DNA from: Apoderus coryli
Lineage: Eukaryota; Arthropoda; Insecta; Coleoptera; Attelabidae
DNA: 64,000 nt
NCBI GenBank assembly: GCA_911728435.2
Contig: OU452206.1
Location: 19,542,821 to 19,606,820 of the forward strand
Direction of reading: 5' to 3'
A program made the translations under genes and the position numbers. This document shows positions 32,625 through 44,774 of this stretch, in pieces (position 1 is the first letter of the stretch; every line of letters starts with the position of its first letter). Under the pieces are notes generated by a model that did no database searches, was not told the origin of the DNA, and saw only the letters and a program-made list of their open reading frames with translations.

Positions 32625-34230
32625 ATTATAAAATCGTATTGTTTCTTGCTTTCCAAGTAAAACTTGAATCGAACCGTAACAATTTGAATAGCATATTGGG
32701 ATTCATTTGGATTGAGCTATAAAATTAGTATTCTTTCGGAATGTACATAATACCCGCTCATTCCAAAATGGTTACAATGTATATTCATTGCAAAGGTCGT
32801 TGTACAAAAAATTCGAGTCATAAAGAAACTAATGACTCAGTAGTCCCAATATTTGTTTTTCTTTTTGGGTCCGTTGGGACAGCCGGTATGAACTAGACCT
32901 ATGTGACAGGCATCGGTTGCATCGAATAAGTAGGTATTATGTTATCACATTATATGCCAAGTAAAAACATTAAGTAATATTTACATATAAAAGTAATACG
33001 CCGTTATGGAGTTCTGACATGACGACCTTTATTGGTTTAAGAATCGTGGCATAGAAATACGTAATTAGACCGTGACTACGTCAAAATAGTACGTTAAGGA
33101 TAGATTATACGGTTTATTGTGGTTGTGCAAATAGGATACGGTGATCTTATTATTGATCATAATATCAGGGTGAGTCGCCATACATCAACAGAATGAAATA
33201 ATGTTTCTATCAACTTGGGTCCGCAAAGAAGTTTCTGCTTGTTAAAAACGGTGTCTAAACGCTAAGTTGTTGGTCAATTGGTTTTTGCTGTGTTTGATTT
33301 TGAAAAGCTGATGACAGTTGTGTAGTTCCCAGTAACTCCAGAACGACTATAAAAGGCATAATCCAAACATCGCCTCACATTGCCAGATCTCATCATGGCT
33401 TGTAACTTGTATGCACTTAAAATTCACAAAACTGCTTCTTATACATGACGAAATACGTCTTCTTTTAAATAGTTGCGTAAGATTTTGTAAAATCCATGAA
33501 ATAAAAATAAATAAATTAAAAAAAAACAATGAATAGGTCATTGAAATGCTACTAACAGAATGAGATGGTTGTATGTTTTGGTCACAGGAAATCGTTTAAC
33601 ATTGACTTGTTCCGTTTTAACAGAACACACATATTTTAGCATTGGGTCAAGGCTTACGAGCAGTATGTAGTATGAATAAGTAGCTTATATGTAGATATCA
33701 AGTTGATTGAGATTAAAATCTTTTAAATTTTTATTCTTTATGAAATTATGATGGCGACTTTATGGTCATTTCACAATGCCATGCAAGCCATGCATCAATT
33801 ACAGCTTCTATACGTATTCAAATGAGGATTGATAATATCTACGCGCGTTTTCTCCTGAGGATGTTAATAGTGTTAGCAAAACGCACGTTAAGATATAAAA
33901 AAAACCTTTTGGTGAAGCTTATGTCTTTGAATGTTACTTTACACTAAAGGTTTTACTCATCGACTATACTTTCTAAATTCTTTGGATTTCCTGCTTCACG
34001 AAGTTGATTTTCATTGGATTCACCTTTTTTCGATATACAGGTTGATATCGGGGTTAGTGACACTTTTTATCCCCCTATTTTTTACGTAACTGGAATGTAA
34101 TGTTACACAGTATCTCAGGCACTTGCAGGGTTTTGTTTAGAGACAAAATTCCAACAAACCCGTTTACTTTGGACCCAAAAAAAAAAATCAAGAATTCAGC
34201 TTTTCTTTACATATCGACGATGTTGTTAAC
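32625..34230. other. No gene seen
   Basis: AT-rich DNA. Short frames at 33347-33541 (-) and 33762-33947 (+) show no motif. Confidence 0.45.
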
Positions 34231-34234
34231 ACAT

Positions 34235-34910
34235 CATCTAGGATGCTTGGATTCATTATCAGAGACTGTAAATTTTCAACAACTCCTCAACTTTCAGATT
34301 GCTTTACTACACATTTGTCAGATCTAAACTGGAGTACGTCTCGGTGATTTGGAACCCCCTGTATCTGCGTCACACTAGTGCAATTGAATCCATTCAACAA
34401 CGGTTTGTAAAATATCTTGCCTTTAGGAGGGATGGTGCTTATCCGGGTACCGATCATGATTCACTTCTTTTACGTTTCGACATCGTAGCTTTGGAGACTC
34501 GAAGAAAAGTTCTGGGCGTCAAATTTTTGTACAACCTATTGCACGGCCATTTGGATTGCATTTAGCTGGTCGGCAAAAATAAATATGTGGGTGCCTCGGT
34601 TGGCGATTAGGCAAGGTCGGCCGTTTTATACTGATGCTCAAAGAACAAATCTTCTGCGACAGAGTCCTATTTATTTTATTTGTTCAACTTTTAACATGAA
34701 CTGTTCTGAATTCGATATGTACTTTGACTCTGTTGCAAGGATAATTAGCTCAATCCAGTCATGATTTGATTGCTGTAAGTGTGCGGTGTCTCTTTCGTGA
34801 GTATGTATAGATGTAGTGTTTTTCATAAATATTCTGTATGTGGCTATTGGAATTATTGCTTATTATTGTTGTAGTTGTTTATTATTATTATTATTATTAT
34901 TATTTTTATT
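34235..34910 (+). mobile_element. LINE thumb-to-tail fragment
   Basis: LGFIIRDC in one frame continues, after a frameshift near 34290, as LLYYTFVRSKLEYVSVIWNP and IESIQQRFVKYLAFRRDGAY. After another break comes WVPRLAIRQGRPFYTDAQRT and a short tail ending near 34765. This is the C-terminal part of a jockey/CR1-type RT. A TTATTATTATT tract (34876-34905) closes the 3' UTR. Confidence 0.82.
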
Positions 34911-35222
34911 GGTATTGTGAATAATTATTATTATTAGAACATGTAATAAATACAATTAAATCAAAATAATCGATAAATAACTCATATATATATAAATGTA
35001 AAACAATGATTTATTCTTAGATGTTTAGCTTCTTCAGTTGTTTGAAGAAGCTGTAGACGGTCAGTACCTGGTAGACGATGATAACTGTAAAAATAACATA
35101 AATAATTAGCATATTAATTTTTTTGACGTTTCTAAAACAGGTAGTCAAAATTTGTGAGCGAATTAAGGACATCTAATCATGAAAAAAACCTAAATTGTTG
35201 TTGTTCCCTATTTACAAAGATA

Positions 35223-36417
35223 CAGGGTGTTCAAGATGACTGCCTGAGGACGGTTTTTTTGAAATATTTTCGAAACGAGTTAAGGTGAATTAAGCAAATT
35301 TAGCATATTTATTCATCTGGTTAAATGTCGTAAACTGACATGAAATTGAATAAAAATGGATGATCATAGGCGGGTAAAAGTGGGGGCAATTGCCTTAATT
35401 ATAACCTAACTTTTTTTTCTTGTGGTTTTTAGTCATTTTGTGTCAGAAATGTGATAAAATAAAGTGTTCTACATAAAAAAGATATACTTGGTGTTTCACG
35501 AAAAACTTAAAGGTTTTCGAGAAATTCGAGATTGAAAATTTTAGTACAAAACTGGTCCTTAAGGGTAAAAAACGGTTAATCTCGATTTTCGGTAAAACTG
35601 CAAGTCCTATGAGAAAAAGTTTAATAGCCAAGTTGTAGGTAGTAAAAAGATCTACAACTTTTGTATAGACACGTTTTTCACATAACCTCAAAATTTATGT
35701 GAAAAATTCGAATAACCGAGTTTTTGGTTGGGTTGGGTTGCGCTGCGCATGTAGTTTGGCATGCAAATAGCCCTTCATAATATCATTGTCCTGTCTAAAT
35801 TTCACAACCCTTCAGGCAAGGAAAAAATTTCAATTTTTTGATGCTTTTGCTCGGTATTGGACTATAGAACGCTATCATTCAAGCCCTAAGAAACTATCCT
35901 TAATGACACTGACTGCGCATGTCGTTTGGCATGGAAATAGCCCTTCATAATATCATTGTCCTGTCTAAATTTCACAACCCTTCAGGCAAGGAAAAAATTT
36001 CAATTTTTTGATGCTTTTGCTCGGTATTGGACTATAGAACGCTATCATTCAAGCCTTAAGAAACTATCTTTAATGACACTGCTTCCGCATGTCGTTTGGC
36101 ATGCAAGTAGTCCTTCATAATATCATTGTCCTGTATTGTGATTATTATTATTACCACTAATGTTTGCATTTTGATTTCTCTTGTTCTTTGTAATTACTGA
36201 TAATACGTTGTATGTCAAAATATGACTTTTTTTAAAGAACATATCAGTCACGAAATTTGAAAAAAAAATTTAAAGGTGTTTTTAAATTTGAACCTTTCAC
36301 AGCCTGTCTCTAGGCAACTAAGCTGTTTTAGGGTATATGTCCCTATATCAAAATGCATGAATTAGCGAGAGCTTTCTGGGGTATAGAGCGTTGTCGGTCG
36401 AATAAAGCAACACCCTG
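35223..36417 (+). mobile_element. Non-autonomous DNA element with 170-bp tandem array
   Basis: The termini CAGGGTGTTCAAG and, inverted, CAGGGTGTTGCTT are flanked by TA on both sides (35221-35222, 36418-36419). It is 1195 bp with no transposase. A hammerhead-like motif (CTGAGGA at 35244, GAAAC at 35272) lies about 20 bp inside the left end, like that at 30260-30293. The array is annotated separately. Confidence 0.6.
35743..36136 (+). repeat. Tandem repeat, 170-bp unit, about 2.3 copies
   Basis: GCATG landmarks at 35747, 35917 and 36087 give a period of exactly 170. Units one and two (CTGCGCATGTNGTTTGGCAT onward) differ at only a few bases, and the third is partial. The unit length is satellite-like. 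Confidence 0.9.
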
Positions 36418-36651
36418 TATGTACAGGGATATTCACGCAACCCATTCATTAAAAGTTTACAGAAACGCCGTTTGTTATTGGAACTTACAGGTTTGACAAA
36501 ACGTTCTATTGAAATAAATTAAATTTGATATTGTGCGACTTCCGATTATTCCGGAAAATCAAGTGTTTTGGCACGGATTATGATTCTACATTAAAAAAGA
36601 CGAAACCAGCGTTCAAACGGCCTTCGCACAGTTAGATCCTAATGAGTTTAA

Positions 36652-37291
36652 GGGCCATATGCATCGATGAACATATCCCATCTGGATTACGTAAACTTGG
36701 TCAAATCGTTCCCCTTTTACGCGCATCGTTGTCTGAAAGATTATAGCTAATTGAAGTAAACGTATAGGAACATTGTAAAATACATAAATTTAAATTATTT
36801 TATTTTTATTATGGCGAAACAAGAATTGTCGAATTTTTCAAATAGTCAAAAATTATTTTGATGTTATTAATAGCAAAACGGACCGATCAAGCATATTTAC
36901 AAAAAATCTAGTGTGACAACAGATAGAACAGCTAATAACACGAGTTACTTACAAATTATTATCAAATTTTAGACTTTCTTCAATTTGCTCTAGAACAAAT
37001 AGCGTTGTTTCTCTCACTCTCAATCTTTTCCAGAATGTTAAATAATCCATGTCTTCAAATATGTCATTTCTTTCGAAAACTCTTCGATGGAACCATAAAT
37101 CAACGATATCCATTGCTTCCAAATCATCTTCTAGAAGAACCTGCTCTTTCAACTCCATGTTTTCGCGTTTCTTTGAAATTTCTCCACATTTGTTGACATT
37201 TGAGGTTAGAAAACGTCGCTTATAATAGGAATTTCGATGGATTAGTTTTAAACGCGTTTAAGCTATTAAATTATATCGGTGCATACGGCCC
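36652..37291 (-). mobile_element. PIF/Harbinger remnant with short TIRs
   Basis: The ends read GGGCCATATGCATCGAT (36652) and, inverted, GGGCCGTATGCACCGAT (37291). It is 640 bp and contains only the first transposase exon (36953-37158, minus). No downstream catalytic exon is present, so it is an internally deleted copy. Confidence 0.65.
36953..37158 (-). pseudogene. Harbinger transposase-like (HARBI1-type) first exon
   Basis: ATG 37158 opens MELKEQVLLEDDLEAMDIVD and goes on to FEDMDYLTFWKRLRVRETTL FVLEQIEESL. The F..R.RLS.ET..FVL.QIE pattern is characteristic of the N-terminal region of Harbinger/HARBI1 nucleases. The exon ends at a consensus donor (GTAAGT) just after KFDNN. The DDE-containing exons are missing within the element. 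Confidence 0.65.
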
Positions 37292-37294
37292 TTC

Positions 37295-38245
37295 CCATCC
37301 GAGCTGAACAGGAGAATATACTTGCAAAAAGACTAATATTGCTCTGACAACAAGATGTTTTTGGCGACATCTAGTGTGAGCAGGCAATATGTCCGGTGAA
37401 ACACAGTTCACAAACGATGGCGGGACAAAAAGTAACAACTCCATTAAATGATATTGCCAACACTATAGATGCGCCCGAATTCCCTGGCGGGAGGCATAAA
37501 GTATCAAGACTATAAATATTGCTCTAGTGACAAAATGTAATATAAATCGTTGCCCTCGTCATAATCATAATTCTTTGCTATTCTAGGAAATTTCAAAATG
37601 GATCCTTTTCAATACAACACATTTCTCTTAAGCCAGTTTAAACGACATTTTTTTTATTAGAGAAATATCCAAGTGGCATTTAAAACTTGTCTACACACAC
37701 AAACATGAAATAGAATAAAGTCGATAGTAGTAAATAGTTGTTGTAAGTTCCTGTTTACTATAACAATAACAACACACTTACGTGCCCACGCAATTAATCT
37801 CGGTTTTGCGAAAGAATGATTTTATGATATTACTAGGATAATTAATTACATAAATATGGAACGAATTAATTAGACAAATAGTTCCGGAAAATGTTTAACT
37901 AACACATTTTGATATTCATTGAAATGGAAATGAGCATTATTTGCATTAATATGAATAATATTAATCATAAAATATATTTGTGAAATGCCTACTATTTAAT
38001 CTTAGTTGACAAGAATTTAAGTACGAATAGAATTGAGATAAAAAAAAAAGAACAGGATATCTAAACAATATTTTTGTTAATCATATAAGGTGTTATAAAC
38101 GTTTAAAACTTAACTTATTTGGTATAGACCTAGCCTTGAGGTATGAAAGTATTAATTTGATATTTGATTGGAATATTATCATTTATACTAAGTATACACA
38201 TTTAGTTTTTCGGCAGCTTCCACGGACTAACTTAACAGGTCTTTC
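37295..38245. other. No gene seen
   Basis: AT-rich DNA. No missing nudC 5' exon could be recognised here. Confidence 0.45.
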
Positions 38246-38250
38246 AACAT

Positions 38251-38690
38251 TCAATAAGTCCCTAGGATCAGTAAGAAAAAAACAAAATTTTGACAAAACT
38301 CGATTTTATTATTCAACATCCTCTCTCTCGTCAAAATACGTCTCAGTTTCAGCGTTCCAGCAAGCATTCTCTTGAGATCTGAAAACAGGAAAAAGTCGCT
38401 GGGTGCTAAATCTGGACAATACGGTGGGTGGGTATGCAATTCGAAGCCCAATTCATTTAATTTTGCCATATTTTTCAACAACACTTTTTTCTTTTTCTTT
38501 ACGATTTCAACCTTCAATCGATCCAAAAGTGCACAGTAATAGTCGCGTTGATGGTGGTTCCTTTTTGGAGTTAGTTGAGGAATATTATTCCGCTCGCATT
38601 CCAAAATACAGTCGCCATCACCTTACCTGCCTGTTGCGTTGTAACCTTATTGGAATGAACCCCAAACCCCAATATGCTATTCAAATTGTT
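38251..38690 (-). pseudogene. Mos1-like mariner transposase C-terminal remnant
   Basis: The minus strand reads QQAGKVMATVFWNASGIIFL, then, after a frame change near 38590, RDYYCALLDRLKVEIVKKKK, KVLLKNMAKLNELGFELHTH and PPYCPDLAPSDFFLFSDLKR MLAG. The segment with the second catalytic Asp (HQDNAPCH-type) is deleted between KVLLK and MAKLNELG. The third Asp (PSD) remains. Confidence 0.85.
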
Positions 38691-38887
38691 ACGGGTTCGA
38701 TTCAATGTTTTACGAGCGGTTTCAAATAAAGAAGAACAAACAAAGAATATCAACTTGAATAATATCAGAATTAAATTATTATATGAACAAACAAACAACT
38801 AAAATAAGCTTTATTAATCTGTATTGAAGTAATGCAAAATTACTTACCATTATAGTCTTGGATCACTTTTTATTTAAAAGAAAATAT

Positions 38888-39100
38888 TTAATTGGTTGAC
38901 CCTTTTGTCAATAATTTATCGAAACTTGATTAGAAATGAAACACAAAGTTTGTGGGCTAAAACAACTAATTTAATAATTAAAACTAATTAAAGAAATTTA
39001 ATAACAATAAAGAAATAAATATGTATAAATAAAAGAAAGAGAAAGAATAAAACAATTAAGCGATAATGAGAATTTAGAAGAAAATCGTAGTTATTACTTG
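38888..39100 (+). repeat. A-rich dispersed repeat, copy 2
   Basis: Diverged copy of the landmarks at 24622-24850 (TTGACCCTTTTGT ... TATGTATAAATAAAA ... AGAAAATC). It may extend to about 39400. Confidence 0.35.
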
Positions 39101-39569
39101 TACTACTTAAAAATAGGAAAATTAATATAATATCGAATAATTATATTAATTCCTATACGAGACTTTAATATACTAGTGAAAACGGAATTTATTTCAATTA
39201 CTAAAAGAAATAACTTTAAACTTTATATAATAAAAACTGATTAAACAAAAAGGCCTTCAATTAAAGGAATATCAAAACTTACGGAACTTTATACAATTCA
39301 CTACTTCAGAATGAGAAAGAAATGGACTCACTCTTTATACACTTCTTTACTCGATCAAGACTAGAACCATTCTAATCTTAAAGTCTTATTCCTTTCCAGA
39401 ATTGCCTCATAAAAGTTACATAGTAGGTAATACAAAATGAAAATAAACCAATCAGAAAAAAGGCATTTTACAATATATTATACCCAAATACATTTACAGG
39501 GTGAGAACATTACAAAATAAGATACATTTTTATTTGTATGTCGACTTTAATAAAGATTCTTAAGTTGGA

Positions 39570-40025
39570 TTTCGCGACTGGACAAAAACCCATAATTTTT
39601 TATGTGCCCATTATATATATTATTTTGATATGGGAAACCGTGACGCCTTCCAACTAGCTTTTTGTATGTAATCAAAAATGTTCGACATTTAATTTGCATG
39701 AAGATATATCGATAGTTTTGAGTGTTTAGATCACCCGGTATTTCCAACATGTCATTCTTCGAATAAGAAAAAAGGTTGTTCTTTTAGGTACCTAACAATT
39801 CCTTTACGCAAAGATAATACTTGTATTACGTGCAGATGTTGTAAAACCCATATCAATAGAAGATAAGATAAATAGAAAATATACCCTTAAATTTTACGAC
39901 TCAAAAGGAGCGTTTAGAACATTTGTATACAATCTACTTAAATAATATTCCCAAACTAATATAAACCATAAAACTCAGACCCAAATACAGTGTAGGACAA
40001 AAGTAAATTCCCGTCCGTCTTATTA
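39570..40025 (-). repeat. Dispersed non-coding repeat, copy 2
   Basis: Inverted relative to 32130-32620; see that entry for the shared blocks. It ends 88 bp before the first visible nudC exon, so it probably lies within a nudC intron. Confidence 0.75.
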
Positions 40026-40112
40026 CAAACTTAATTTTACCTACTTGTAACAAAAATAACTATATTAATTTCATTTTTTCATAGAATAATCACACTAAGT
40101 ATTTTTTTGCAG

Positions 40113-40762
40113 TTGCGAGTACCCTTAAACGTGGATTTCAGAGCAAAGACAAAAGACATGGTAGTGAATTTATCAAAGAAGCACATCAAATGTGGCCTTA
40201 AAGGACAACCACCTATTATTGATGATGATTTTCAATATGAAATCAAATTGGAGGAGTCCACTTGGGTATTGGAGGATGGAAAAACTATTTTGTTCAATTT
40301 AGAAAAGGTACTTTTTATTTTTGTTTAGTTTGGTAGACAATTTATTGGGCGTCGAAATGACTGTATATTTTTTCAGAAAATAGAAAACATTATTTAAAAA
40401 CGTTAATTCCATTTTCATAGTTTGGTGATTTATTTTGTTTAGGTGAACACGATGAACTGGTGGAGCAAATTAGTAGTGTCCGATCCTGAGATTAGTACGC
40501 GAAAGATTCAACCGGAATCATCGAAATTGAGCGATTTAGATGGTGAAACTAGGGGACTAGTTGAGAAAATGATGTACGATCAAAGACAGAAATCCATGGG
40601 ATTGCCAACGAGCGATGAACAGAAGAAACAGGATGTTCTTCAAAAGTATGTAAAAATTGCATTTATTAGATTTCTTCAAAAATATTATAAAATATTCTTT
40701 TTTTTTTCAGGTTTATGCAACAACATCCTGAAATGGATTTCACGAAATGCAAGTTTAATTAA
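40113..40762 (+). CDS. nudC: nudC nuclear migration protein, 3' half (last three exons)
   Basis: Encodes the C-terminal part of NudC, an Hsp90 co-chaperone-like protein that acts with dynein/LIS1 in nuclear migration and mitosis. Exons: 40113-40307, 40443-40645, 40711-40762 (stop TAA), preceded by TTTTTTGCAG, TTTGTTTAG and TTTTTTCAG acceptors. Donors are GTACTT (weak) and GTATGT. The 149 residues cover most of the CS domain ([40 protein letters not shown], then [17 protein letters not shown]), followed by the highly conserved [37 protein letters not shown] and the terminal [16 protein letters not shown]. Phases join without gaps. The N-terminal about 180 residues, including the WTQT start of the CS domain, are not found upstream within the window. 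The upstream intron seems to be long and full of transposons, or this is a partial gene copy. Strong conservation of the end suggests it is under selection. Confidence 0.93.
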
Positions 40763-40871
40763 GCTCTGGTCGTATTTTGTCTTTCTGAACGAGCTTTTTG
40801 GTATTTTTCTGTTTTATGCACAATAGAACTTTAAATTTAATTTTTTTTAACCTTGATTTTATTATTGTATG

Positions 40872-40877
40872 AAATAA
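40872..40877 (+). terminator. nudC poly(A) signal
   Basis: AATAAA 110 bp after the nudC stop codon. Confidence 0.7.
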
Positions 40878-41237
40878 AGTTATTTATAATAATTATTTTT
40901 GTTTTGATTTTATCTATGGGACTTAAACCTGTGTTTAGAGAATATAATGTCACAATAAGTGACACGATGACAAAGTGGTGCAGTTGGTGGTTGACTGGTA
41001 TAATCTCATAATTTGCTGCGTTGTCAGATGGTCTTTTTTTTTTTATTTAAGGATTATGCAACTATCTGTCTATACAAAGTAATGAATTGTTGGTTGCATA
41101 CACCAAAATCCAATCAATATGTTATTTTGAACGTTGCTAACGAACCAATGACATTATACTCGAAATGGCCCGACCATATACATATTCAATATGCATCAGC
41201 GATGCGGAACATATTAGAAAGAGAGGTTTGAAAGAAA

Positions 41238-42335
41238 GATAGAGCTAAAGTGGGTAGAAAACGCAACAAGTGCATTATACTTATATGGAAGAACATATTA
41301 ACTTGCTTAAAAAAAATAGTTTTTATTAAAAATACTTGGGAATTGTTACTAATTCGAAAAATATGACATTAATTCGTCAAATTATCATGAAAATAACTTA
41401 CCAATAATGAGAAAATTCAATAAAATGTAGGCGCTGATCTAACATATGGCGCGTAAAATTCAAATTTCGCGGTATTCTGTTATTTTCTCCTGTCAATAGT
41501 GTCAATCTATTTTGAAGGCCTTCTGTTAAGTTTAGGGGAAATACACTTCGCGAAAATAAGTTTAAGAGATAGGAATAAGAACACAGTTAGATTATGTTAT
41601 TCAGTTTAATAAATATTAAAAAATTTAGTATTGGACATTTATTTCAAGTACCTAATTATTTAATATTGGAAGGATATGCTCTAGAAAAAAAACATTATTT
41701 GTATTAGGATACACAATATCCAGATGATATTATTCGTGTACATTTCATAACAAAAATACAGTAAAAAAAAATTAGATCCCATTCGAAATCAATTAACAAA
41801 ACTCATTCTATTTAAAGGACAATAAAACCGTTATATATTTATATATTGTGTCTACTGCAGGACCTATATTGTTAATTTTATTTTTGTATTGTCCAATAAA
41901 TACAATGTATAAACTTATTATGTTTTTTCATTTATCAATTAAATTATCCATATCTTTTTTTTATTAAAATAATTATTAATCATAAAAATTAAATAAAATT
42001 TCAAAAATATATCACAGTTATGTATGTTACGCCACTGAATCTAAGGGATAAGTGCTAGGTGGTAACACAATATCCGGCACAATTACGTGTCCTCTCTCTT
42101 TTCTTGTCTAAGATGTCAACGATATAGAAATTATTTACTTATGAAATATTAATTGGATATCTTTCTTCCATTTTTCTGTACAATTTACCGCACTGCAGGA
42201 CTTTACCATTTTTAAAATATCTGAAAAAACTATAAAAAATTGATGGAGCTACATGGAAATCCCATTCAACCACACAGTAAACAAATGGCATTTTACCCAC
42301 TCTAGCTCTATCCTTGTCGCACCGGGTATAGATGA
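41238..42335. mobile_element. Putative non-autonomous DNA element
   Basis: GATAGAGCTAAAGTGGGTA (41239) is repeated inverted as GATAGAGCTAGAGTGGGTA (42294-42312). The right end continues outward to TACCCGGTGCGACAAG, a typical transposon end next to TA, while the left outer part is decayed. The inside has no coding capacity. Confidence 0.4.
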
Positions 42336-42339
42336 ATGC

Positions 42340-44650
42340 AACAATATGGCCGGTCCTTACTATATAAGGTCAATGGAAGAAACGCACGCACATGTCACTT
42401 TTGATTTTATTTTATAGTTACCCGTTTTTTGACATATCCAAAAGAGTATAGAGGGTTGATCGTGTAGTAAATAAACGTAGTTGCATAATGTTTTTAGTTT
42501 TTCGTGTAGTACTCGTACAGTTAACAGTCATCGAAATATTTACAATGGAATATAGCATAAAACGCACCCATTAAAAATCTTTGTTAGTTTCCTTGTTTTT
42601 TACTTTCTTATCAATTGCTGCAAATAAGACAGTGTCACGTCATTTTTAAAATTGATAATAAAATTTGAAGGCCTTTATTTCACTAAATAAAACCTATTTT
42701 ATTAAGAAAAACTAAAAATGTAACAATAACAACTTTATTCTACATGTTTGCTTTCGAAAAACAAAACTTTTAACTGTCACTAAACACACACTGTTGTCAC
42801 TGCACTCCTTATATCCTAATATACATTGAGGACGACAAATTGTTGACCATCGTCTGTCGTAAAAGTTAAAATTTACGTAACCAAACTTAGCGTTCTGTTG
42901 GGAAAGAATAGACGTCTTCTAACCAACACTGGATTGGCTCACAAAACATAAAGGGGTATTGTTTTGTGGAATGGCTCCTGTGTTTAGTACAGGCAAACCG
43001 TGAGAGAGACTGTTCCACACTGTTTCAATAAAACGCGAGTTTTAATTAAAAAAAAAAATAATATTCAAATGAAATGAGCTGTTATACAGAGGAGAGAAGA
43101 AATGAACCATCTTGCTCGAGTTGTGATCACCAGAAAACATACGACCCACAAAACAAGGGGTATGTTTCCCGAGAGCAATTAATTTTTTATTGCGACCGTA
43201 ACCAGACTGGTAAAACCCCATCTGTTATACAGTGTCCAAGAGACTTTATGGTTGGGATTTTACACTAGTACCTTCGCACACATCTGCGTACCGGCAATTC
43301 TCGTTCAGACCGTTATAATAAATATAATAAGAGTAGTAAAATAAAACTAACTAAATTTAAGCCTAATATTGCACAACACGTTCTTTTCACAACGAAATTA
43401 CAAGTGAGTTTAGCTGAGATGAAATGCAAAAAGGATATTCTCGAATATAAACAATAATTTAAAAAAACAAACAAACACAGTGACACACAGACTAAAGTCT
43501 ACCTAGAAAGGGGAACAAATGATCATGGAGGTGTCTAAAAGTTTGAGGTTATGTTATGAGTTATGAAGTTACACATCCATCATTTGTGTATGTGTTGCCA
43601 AAAGTAAAAGTCTCTATTATATATATTATTCGTTTAAAAAATAGCATCCCAATTTTTTAACAGCTAAACCTGGTTGGATGCCATCCCCAAATTCTCAAAA
43701 AGAATTAAAATAGAAAAAGTAATTCCTGTATTAAAATTATAAGATAGAAAATAACATTCTGTTTGTTAAATAAACTGATATTCAAATTTTGTTGTTGTTG
43801 TTTTTATTATTTAGCTGTTTACTCGATCTAATAATTTATCAGCCTGAATTTAAAACATTATTTAAAAACCATTATTCAAAATTTATAATCTGCTTTTGCC
43901 TGTTAAAATTTAAAAATTGTTACGCCACTTGCGACCGGAAAACTGTCCGCGGCCATATTGAAATACCATCGCGGTCGCATGGCAATATAAAAAAGGCTCC
44001 TTCCTTCCCTCTTTATATTCTAAGATAAAAACAAAATAAATGATAACATTGTTTCTTCTTCTTTTAATTAATGGCCTACTGCTAACTTAGTAGCATACAG
44101 CCAGCGTTTCTTCCATATTTAGGGACGTCATCAGTATTTTAGGTGAATTACTTTTCCTTGCTGAGGTTCTGGTTTTTCTTTCGATAACATTGTTTTCTTA
44201 TAACAGTTTTATCGAATTCACGAATTCTTATAATAAAACGGCACTTAAGTTCAAACCAACGTAGGTACCTAGGCGCCTATTTTTAGAGACACACTAAAAA
44301 TAAACAAGATAACAATTTTCCATGAAACATTTAATTGTGTTCTCCATTTGATAAAATATAGGTTTCCTAAAGATTTACAATTGTCTATTTCTATTTTTAC
44401 CAATATTTTATTTTTGAAAAAAAATATTTGTACAGAATTTCACGGGCCACCTTTCCAAGCTTTTATTTTGTTACTTTGTTACGCACGCCCATGGCCATTT
44501 CTTATTTCTTCACCTTTCCGGCCACAAAATATCATGTGTTGCGTTTTCTGCTAGTCTGCTAGACGCTAGTCAAAACATTATTCATTATTCTCTGACCCTA
44601 GTGCCCTAGTGCTAGTACACTACATCTGTGGTGACACAGTAAAGAGAAGG
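42340..44650. other. No gene recognised
   Basis: Contains a 64-codon + frame with ATG at 43074 (MSCYTEERRNEPSCSSCDHQ), cysteine-containing but without a recognised domain or flanking splice logic. There is also a small inverted pair GCGACCG/CGGTCGC (43930-43977). Nothing else is supported. Confidence 0.4.
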
Positions 44651-44774
44651 TTGTTGTTAAATCTGTGATAAACGTTTTGTGTTTTTGTTAAAATTCGAAC
44701 ACACTACATACATGCACAAACAAAAATAAGGTGTTTTGTTTACTGTTTTATTATTTGATAACACAGAGTGCAAT

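Noticed and set aside
38251..38604. Complete mariner transposase
   Set aside because: The block containing the second catalytic Asp is deleted and the N-terminal half is absent.
43074..43268. 64-codon ATG frame with a Cys-rich start
   Set aside because: Cysteine spacing does not match a finger type I can name, and it has no second exon; insufficient support for a gene.
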